Positions 8,785 to 13,174 of a stretch of DNA of 13,174 bases are shown piece by piece. The translations under genes and the position numbers were made by a program. Where the stretch lies: contig CAZYXP010000096.1 in the NCBI GenBank assembly GCA_964651325.1, positions 1 to 13,174 of the forward strand, written 5' to 3'. The DNA is from JADFOB01 sp964651325 (GTDB lineage: Bacteria > Planctomycetota > Phycisphaerae > UBA1845). The notes under the pieces were generated by a model. The model ran no database searches, was not told the DNA's origin, and saw only the letters and a program-made list of their open reading frames with translations. Positions within the stretch are counted from its first letter, which is position 1. Each line of letters starts with the position of its first letter.

Positions 8785-8900
8785 TCTCACCGTCCGTACA
8801 AACGCCGAGCCGCGGGCTTGGGTCCACACAAACACTGAGCCGCGGGCTTCAGTCCGCGCGGACGCCGGATACGCCGAAACCCAAATGGAGCCGACCATGA
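8781..8900 (+). CDS. 39-codon bridging ORF of repeat-derived sequence
   Basis: The ORF opens with ATG 8781 in an ATGA overlap with the upstream stop, has a perfect AGGAGG 4 nt upstream, and ends in TGA 8898-8900, which overlaps the next ATG (8897) by 4 nt. The peptide (MISPSVQTPSRGLG..., ending WSRP) is mostly the translation of two hairpin-repeat units, SRGLG and SRGLQSAR, so it has no recognisable fold. It could act as a translated linker that carries ribosomes to the TPR gene, or it could be only the remnant of that gene's lost 5' end. The frame differs from that of the TPR gene. Confidence 0.3.
   Translation: MISPSVQTPSRGLGSTQTLSRGLQSARTPDTPKPKWSRP
8807..8861. repeat. Two 30-bp near-tandem units of the dispersed hairpin repeat
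   Basis: Two units spaced 30 bp apart each contain ACAAAC upstream of GAGCCGCGGGCTT: core 1 at 8807-8827 (right arm diverged to GGGTCCAC) and core 2 at 8837-8861 (GGGCTTCAGTCCGCGCGG, one stem mismatch). They sit inside the 39-codon bridging ORF. Confidence 0.75.
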
Positions 8901-10375
8901 CCCTGCTCGCACTACTTGAGCATCGCGGTACGACGCCGATGCGCAACACTTTCGGCAGCTCGGGCGGCCTTCTTTCCTGCAGCCTGAAAGGCTGCGCTAC
9001 AGTAGCCGTGGGTCCGCTCCCGGCGGACCCACGGTCACCGCACAACTCATTCCATTCGACCCTGAAGGGGTCGTCTAGACGCTACCCGGCACCCATCGCA
9101 CAGAAAAGACGACCCCTGCAGGGTCGGGCGGTTGGGTGGCGGCGCGATCCGGGGGCGACGCTGCGCTTGCCCCCGGCTACTTTAGAACAGGCCTTCAGCC
9201 TGCAATCATGGCCGTCGATACCGCCATGCACGCGTACCGGGACATTTTTTTTCCTTTTGTTCCGCTGCGCGGGCTCAAACCAGCACCAGCCCCAAAGCCG
9301 AGCCGCGGGCTTCAGCCCGCGCGGTCGCTCGGCAAGGAGGGCACAAACAGAGTGTAGCAACCCGGCATCCGAGAACGGGAAACGCTCTGGACGAAATACA
9401 TCGTCGTGGTTCCCGTGGGCCGTGCTCCTGCTTGCCCTAGGTGCTGCGCCGGCGCTCGGCCAAACTCCCGGCGCAACGCCTGCGGCTTCGACCCAAGCGC
9501 TCACCGAAAACAAGCCACTTACGCCCGACGCGCCGCTACCCGCCGAACTGGCCAACCTCGATGCCCCGCGCGTCGTTCACCTCGGCAACCAAAAGCTCCT
9601 GCAGGGCGATCCGGAATCGGCGCTGCAGGCCTACGAACATGCCAAAACGCTTGCGCCCGATGCGCGGGAGATTGATTTCGCCGAAGGCCTCGCGGAATAC
9701 GCCCGTGGTGATTTCGAGCGAGCCCGAACCCTCTTCGAAAACGCCGCCACCTCCGCCAATCCCGCGCTCGTCGATGACGCCATGTACAGCGTCGCCGCCA
9801 CCTACCACCAACAGGCTTTGCAAAACACCGACGACCCCAAAGCCAAAATCGCCGCCTTGGAGCAGGCGATGAGCCACTACCAGACCGTGCTCGCCCATCA
9901 GAGTGACCACGAGGCGGCACGCGACGCCAACTTCAAAGCCGCCACCGCCTGGCGCCAGCTCAAGCAACAAATGCAACAGCAAGAGCAAGAGCAGAAAGAG
10001 CAGGGCGACAAGAACAAAGAAGAAAACGAAGACCAAGACAAGGAAAAATCGGACCAACAGCAGGATCAGCAAGAGAAAGACGACCAAGAAAAGCAAGACC
10101 AACAGAAACAAGACAAGCAAGAATCCGACAAGCAAGAACAGGACAAGGATCAGCAAAAGTCAGAATCCGATCCATCCGAAGACCCATCCAAAGAAGAAAA
10201 GCAAGAGCAACAAGAGCAGGAGCAGCAGCAAGCCCAGCAGAGCAAGGAAGACGTCTCCAAGGAGCAGGCTCAGCGGCAACTTCGAGAGATGATGCAGGCC
10301 ATCCGCGACCGCAAGAAAAAGCAACGTAAGCAACAACGGCCTGTGCAAATCGTGCCCGTCGATAAGGATTGGTAG
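8897..10375 (+). CDS. batC: TPR protein with acidic Q-rich tail, BatC type; start displaced
   Basis: 492 residues if translation begins at ATG 8897 (GGAG 8887-8890, spacing 6; ATGA overlap with the bridging ORF); ATG 8885 is also in frame. Residues 1 to about 155 are translated hairpin repeats with no protein character. At about 160-189 a classic signal peptide appears (basic GKRSGR, hydrophobic WAVLLLALGAAPALG, then Gln), which must once have been the N-terminus. No usable in-frame start lies just before it; AAGGAGG at 9334-9340 is followed only by GTG-TAG in another frame. TPR-like helices cover about 222-336 (LGNQKLLQGDPESALQAYEHA and two more). A roughly 104-residue Q/E/K/D/S tract (354-457) and a conserved-looking end (REMMQAIRD, VDKDW) follow. 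BatC-type proteins are thought to scaffold Bat complexes in the periplasm. Whether secretion still works from this start is doubtful, so the gene may be impaired or its annotated start wrong. Confidence 0.75.
   Translation: MTLLALLEHRGTTPMRNTFGSSGGLLSCSLKGCATVAVGPLPADPRSPHNSFHSTLKGSSRRYPAPIAQKRRPLQGRAVGWRRDPGATLRLPPATLEQAFSLQSWPSIPPCTRTGTFFFLLFRCAGSNQHQPQSRAAGFSPRGRSARRAQTECSNPASENGKRSGRNTSSWFPWAVLLLALGAAPALGQTPGATPAASTQALTENKPLTPDAPLPAELANLDAPRVVHLGNQKLLQGDPESALQAYEHAKTLAPDAREIDFAEGLAEYARGDFERARTLFENAATSANPALVDDAMYSVAATYHQQALQNTDDPKAKIAALEQAMSHYQTVLAHQSDHEAARDANFKAATAWRQLKQQMQQQEQEQKEQGDKNKEENEDQDKEKSDQQQDQQEKDDQEKQDQQKQDKQESDKQEQDKDQQKSESDPSEDPSKEEKQEQQEQEQQQAQQSKEDVSKEQAQRQLREMMQAIRDRKKKQRKQQRPVQIVPVDKDW
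8979..8995. repeat. Hairpin GCAGCC-TGAAA-GGCTGC
   Basis: A perfect 6-bp inverted repeat with a 5-nt loop, one of the hairpin mosaic between batB and the TPR gene. Confidence 0.75.
9006..9034. repeat. Perfect 12-bp hairpin
   Basis: CCGTGGGTCCGC (9006-9017) is followed by a 5-nt loop and its exact complement GCGGACCCACGG (9023-9034). It is the most stable-looking structure in the window. No T-tract follows, so it is not a typical rho-independent terminator. Confidence 0.85.
9057..9073. repeat. Hairpin CGACCC-TGAAG-GGGTCG
   Basis: A perfect 6-bp inverted repeat with a 5-nt loop. The same stem recurs at 9110-9126 (CGACCC-CTGCA-GGGTCG) with a different loop, so these are two related units. Confidence 0.75.
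9103..9214 (+). repeat. Dispersed hairpin repeat, copy A (direct)
   Basis: About 112 bp, from GAAAAGACGAC to CATGGCCG, matching the reverse complement of 13058-13167 with roughly nine in ten bases identical by eye, plus a 2-nt indel. It contains three hairpins: CGACCC/GGGTCG (9110-9126), GGGGGC/GCCCCC (9151-9174) and CAGGC/GCCTG (9188-9202). One frame reads ARSGGDAALAPGY in both copies. Confidence 0.85.
9300..9324. repeat. Best-preserved unit of the GC-rich hairpin repeat
   Basis: The core CGCGGGCTTCAGCCCGCG (9304-9321) is a perfect 8-bp palindrome around TC. Related copies lie at 816-839, 3159-3181, 8807-8827 and 8837-8861. An AAGGAGG motif lies at 9334-9340, just after it. Confidence 0.8.
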
Positions 10376-12166
10376 ATGCGAGCCGCGCTGATAACCACGA
10401 CCATTGTCCTCTTGGCCCAAACGACGTTGGCCCCCGCAGCCTTGGCGCAAGACGTCGGAGTGGAGCTGATCGTACCCTCGCGTACCCTCGAACTCGGAGA
10501 ATCCATCCAGGTCCAATTGGTTTGCAGAAACATGGCCCGGCCCGACACACCCTCCGCCGTCGTCCCGGTCGGCCTCGAACTACAGCTTCAAAACGCCAAC
10601 CCATCCAGTAGTGTCCGCATCGTCAATGGCAACAAGTCTTCAAAATACACCTTCTCCATGCTTCTGACCGCCAAGACCATCGGCACGCACATCCTAGGGG
10701 CGATCACCGTAAAAGCGGGCGGCCAGACGTTTGAAACCAAACCGATGAAGTTCCTGGTAAAGCAAACGCCAGTAACAGGCAGCCGCGGCGATCGTTACGT
10801 TTTCGCCACCATTGAGGTGCAGCCGCGCAGGCTCTACGTTACCCAAAGCCTTACGGCCACCCTGACCATCGGCATCCGTGAGGTCGTCATCAGCGGTCGG
10901 CGGCACAACCTCAACCTGCTGAGAGACGTACTAGACGTCCGCGGCTCCAAACTCTCCGTCTTCGCCAATGGGCGAGCCAATCAAAGCACGGTCACCCTAG
11001 CGGACGCCAATGGACGGTCCCACCGCTATCAGGTCTTCAAGGTAGCGGTCCCCATCCGAGCGGAAATCGTCGGTCCGCTGGAAATCGGGCCGATCTTCCT
11101 CAAGGCGAATTACCCGACAGCCATCCGCCAGTCCTTCTTTCGCCCGCAAATAGAGCGCGTACGAACCGAAATCGCCCGCGTGGCCAAGATCGTCGTGGCG
11201 GTGCAAGGCCCCCCGGAAGCGGGCCGCCCAGACAGCTACACCGGCGCTATCGGTCGATTCCAAATGCTCGTCGCCGCGCGGCCGACGGCGGTAGAATTGG
11301 GCAAGCCCATCACGCTGACCATTTCGATCACTGGGGATAGTCTGGACGGCGTCGCCGGCCCGAGCCTGTCGGCCAACGCGGAATTGGTGAGCCGGTTCGA
11401 CTTCAGCAAGGATGAGTTGATCGGCGACGTCAGCGGCCGGCGCAAGGTGTTTCGGCTCGCGATCTTTCCCAAGCAGGACGGGCCACAGACGATTCCCCCG
11501 ATCGAGTGGTCGTACTTCGATCCCGACAGGGAAATCTACCGCACCGTCGCCGGAAAGCCGATCTCGATTCAGGTAGCCCCCGCCTCCAACGGCGCGACAG
11601 CGTTTACACTGGGCGACGCCAACCCGGCCGACCCTCAATCCACGCAATTGAAGGTCTTGTCCGGAGGGCTCTCCCCGAACTACATAGATGTCGATGAACT
11701 TCTCGCCAACCACTCATTCATACTTAGCAGTGGATCCGCAATGGCCCTGGCCGCGCCGCCCGTTTTCTGGGTGATCCTAACGATCTGCGCGTGGCGAATT
11801 CGACGGGGGCGTGCCGACAGCGGATGGACGCGAAGGCGTCGCGCGGCCCGGCTACTCAGCGCGGACATTCGCGAGGCCACCGGCCGCGCCGATGAAATCG
11901 AGCAATGGTCCGCGCTCGGGGCAGCCATGCAGCGCTATCTGGCTAACCGGTACAATCTGCCCCCAGGGGAGCTGACTCCCCCCGACGTGCGCGCCCTGCT
12001 CGCCGCCCACACCAAGACGCAGTCCATCGCCGATCCCGTCGAAGGCCTCCTCGATCGGTGCGGCGCCATGCGTTTCGCCCCAGGAGGTGGAGACTCACGC
12101 TCCATCACCGAGGCAGCGTCTCAGATCCAAGATTGGGTTCGCACCATTGAGAGAGCGACCCGATGA
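10376..12166 (+). CDS. batD: BatD oxygen-tolerance-type protein
   Basis: 596 residues. The signal peptide (residues 1-24) ends ALA before Gln25. The extracytoplasmic part (25-445) contains several Ig-like beta domains with BatD features: VELIVPSRTLELGESIQVQL near the start, the second unit beginning YVFATIEVQPRRLYVTQS, and a third at about 293-400 with FPKQDGPQTIPPIEWSYFDP. One transmembrane helix lies at about 455-473 (PPVFWVILTICAW), then a basic anchor and a cytoplasmic helical domain (490-592) that resembles the C-terminus of the BatD-like lipoprotein earlier in the operon. The start is ATG 10376, abutting the TAG of the TPR gene, with AAGGA at 10364-10368. BatD is a membrane partner in Bat complexes linked to stress or oxygen tolerance in other bacteria; the mechanism is not established. 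Confidence 0.9.
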   Translation: MRAALITTTIVLLAQTTLAPAALAQDVGVELIVPSRTLELGESIQVQLVCRNMARPDTPSAVVPVGLELQLQNANPSSSVRIVNGNKSSKYTFSMLLTAKTIGTHILGAITVKAGGQTFETKPMKFLVKQTPVTGSRGDRYVFATIEVQPRRLYVTQSLTATLTIGIREVVISGRRHNLNLLRDVLDVRGSKLSVFANGRANQSTVTLADANGRSHRYQVFKVAVPIRAEIVGPLEIGPIFLKANYPTAIRQSFFRPQIERVRTEIARVAKIVVAVQGPPEAGRPDSYTGAIGRFQMLVAARPTAVELGKPITLTISITGDSLDGVAGPSLSANAELVSRFDFSKDELIGDVSGRRKVFRLAIFPKQDGPQTIPPIEWSYFDPDREIYRTVAGKPISIQVAPASNGATAFTLGDANPADPQSTQLKVLSGGLSPNYIDVDELLANHSFILSSGSAMALAAPPVFWVILTICAWRIRRGRADSGWTRRRRAARLLSADIREATGRADEIEQWSALGAAMQRYLANRYNLPPGELTPPDVRALLAAHTKTQSIADPVEGLLDRCGAMRFAPGGGDSRSITEAASQIQDWVRTIERATR

Positions 12167-13014
12167 TTCGACCCACCCGCCTCATCCGCTCCATCGCGCT
12201 GTTTGGGCTGCTTGCCGCGATAACGCCAGCGAAGCTAAACGCCCAGGTCCTCGTAGCCGACCCCCACGCCACCCTGGAATCCGCGTTGGCCGCGTTCGAC
12301 CAAGCCCAGCAAATGAAGAAAGATCAGCCCGCCGCGGCCCGCAAGCAATTCCTGTCGGCAGCCGCACAAATCGAAGCCGTTATCGAAAACGGAGCCGAAA
12401 GCGGCAAGCTCGAATACAACCTTGGTAATTGCTATTTGCAAGCCGGTCGTATCGGAGAGGCCATCTTGCACTACCGCCGCGCGCGTCAATCCATCCCGCG
12501 CGACCCGTTGCTCGCCGAGAATCTCAAGGAGGCAAGATCGCGACGCATCACCTCCATCGCGCCGAGAGGAAGAAGCTCGCTTTTGCGAGGCCTGCTTTTC
12601 ATTCACTACGAAGTCTCCTTGGCCACAAGAACCAAGACCGCAATCATCGCCTACGCCGCATTCTGGATGGTGCTCTGCCTGAGGATCTTCCTTCGCCATT
12701 CGTCGATCACCATGCTGCTCATCGCATTCGGCCTTGTCTCAGCCTCGCTCGGCGCGTCGGTGGTGGTTACCGACTTCGCCCAGCGCAATCACCCCGACGG
12801 CGTTGTGATAAGTATGGATGTAGTCGCCTACAAAGGCCCCGGCACGTCGTACCAGAGGCGCTTCGAACAGCCCCTACAACCGGGTGTAGAGTTCACCACG
12901 CAAGCCCGCCGCGGAGGCTGGCTGAACATAAAGTTGCCCGACGGCAAGACAGGTTGGATCGAGTCGGCTACCGCGCAGTTGATTCCGGTCGGCGAGGCGC
13001 CGCTGCGCCGATGA
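12163..13014 (+). CDS. batE: BatE-type protein: TPR, two membrane helices, SH3-like domain
   Basis: 283 residues. The signal peptide (about 1-27) ends LNA before Gln28. A helical region (34-125) includes a clear TPR motif (SGKLEYNLGNCYLQAGRIGEA, cited here only as residues 80-100, continuing to 113). Two transmembrane helices lie at about 158-175 and 181-201. The C-terminal 212-275 is a bacterial SH3-like domain: DVVAYKGPGTSY, then GWLNIKLPDGKTGWIES. This order matches BatE. The ATG at 12163 overlaps the batD stop as ATGA. It closes the operon; the repeat copy 13058-13167 begins about 45 bp after its stop. The SH3-like domain may bind peptide or cell-wall ligands outside the membrane, which is inference from the family. 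Confidence 0.9.
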   Translation: MIRPTRLIRSIALFGLLAAITPAKLNAQVLVADPHATLESALAAFDQAQQMKKDQPAAARKQFLSAAAQIEAVIENGAESGKLEYNLGNCYLQAGRIGEAILHYRRARQSIPRDPLLAENLKEARSRRITSIAPRGRSSLLRGLLFIHYEVSLATRTKTAIIAYAAFWMVLCLRIFLRHSSITMLLIAFGLVSASLGASVVVTDFAQRNHPDGVVISMDVVAYKGPGTSYQRRFEQPLQPGVEFTTQARRGGWLNIKLPDGKTGWIESATAQLIPVGEAPLRR

Positions 13015-13057
13015 CTGGCGGCCAAGGCGGTAGTACTTGGGTGCGCGACCCAGCCGG

Positions 13058-13167
13058 CGGCTGTGATGGCAGGCTGAAGGCCTGCTCTATAGTAGCCGGG
13101 GGCAAGCGCAGCGTCGCCGCCGGATCGCGCCACCACAACCGCCCGACCCTGACGGCGTCGTCTTTTC
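13058..13167 (-). repeat. Dispersed hairpin repeat, copy B (inverted)
   Basis: The reverse complement matches 9103-9214 closely. The hairpin CAGGC-TGAAG-GCCTG (13070-13084) is kept exactly. The G-rich stem and the CGACCC/GGGTCG stem each carry stem mismatches. A further small palindrome, CAGCC-GGC-GGCTG (13051-13063), sits at its left edge. It begins about 45 bp after the batE stop and may form the transcript 3' end. No T-tract typical of a terminator is seen. Confidence 0.85.
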
Positions 13168-13174
13168 CGTTGGC

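Noticed and set aside
9208..9251. Possible rho-independent terminator: CATGGC/GCCATG inverted repeat, then eight T
   Set aside because: The loop is 10 nt and the T-tract starts about 16 nt after the stem, too far for an intrinsic terminator.
9136..9357. Plus-strand ORF of 73 codons (MAARSGGDAALAPGY...)
   Set aside because: It is translation of the dispersed repeat; the same peptide appears on the other strand at 13136-12828, which also is repeat DNA plus antisense batE.
8781..9360. CRISPR-like array
   Set aside because: Units are palindromic, differ in sequence, and are irregularly spaced; there are no uniform spacers or cas genes.
9536..10156. Minus-strand ORF of 206 codons rich in Leu/Val/Phe, looking like a membrane protein
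   Set aside because: It is the antisense of the Q/E/K/D-coding tract of the TPR gene; CAA/GAA/AAG codons read backwards give TTG/TTC/CTT.
10997..11713. Minus-strand ORF of 238 codons inside batD
   Set aside because: It lies wholly antisense to a well-supported batD and shows no family features; GC-rich shadow frame.

Overview
The window reads as chromosomal DNA of a GC-rich bacterium, most likely a planctomycete or a close PVC relative. Three things suggest this: an expanded Bat (aerotolerance-type) operon with two BatD-like proteins, an orphan GAF-receiver protein just upstream, and intergenic DNA filled with short GC-rich hairpin repeats of a kind I associate with planctomycete genomes. 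The taxonomic assignment is inference.

Layout. The left edge carries the 5' 58 nt of a minus-strand tRNA-Asn(GUU) with a good sigma70-like promoter about 110 bp upstream of it. About 1.1 kb follows in which no gene is convincing. A plus-strand promoter (1303-1332) precedes a multidomain signalling protein (1450-3129): degenerate receiver, PAS, GAF, a histidine-kinase-like helix without its histidine, and an intact receiver. After a 312-bp intergenic region comes a plus-strand operon: moxR AAA+ ATPase, DUF58 protein (both cut by a 100-N assembly gap), a BatD-like membrane lipoprotein, two membrane-anchored von Willebrand A proteins (BatA/BatB type), a TPR protein with a long Q/E/K/D tail (BatC type), BatD and BatE. 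Most junctions are 4-nt ATGA/GTGA overlaps or direct abutments, so the cluster looks co-transcribed and translationally coupled.

How the genes may work together. In MoxR systems the ATPase is thought to act as a chaperone that activates vWA (MIDAS) proteins. Here three vWA-type proteins (DUF58 and the two BatA/B proteins) all keep the full metal-binding motif. Two BatD-like proteins supply periplasmic Ig-like domains plus a shared cytoplasmic helical domain, and the TPR proteins (BatC, BatE) would supply scaffold surfaces in or near the periplasm. The upstream GAF-receiver protein could be a linked signal input, but only adjacency supports that.

The most unusual part is 8781-9350. A mosaic of at least seven short hairpins sits between the second vWA gene and the TPR gene, where the rest of the operon has no spacer at all. 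It appears to have separated the TPR gene from its own start. A 39-codon ORF with an ideal Shine-Dalgarno and ATGA overlaps at both ends bridges part of it. A roughly 110-bp piece of the mosaic recurs in inverted orientation just after batE (13058-13167), so the last three genes are bracketed by an inverted repeat pair.
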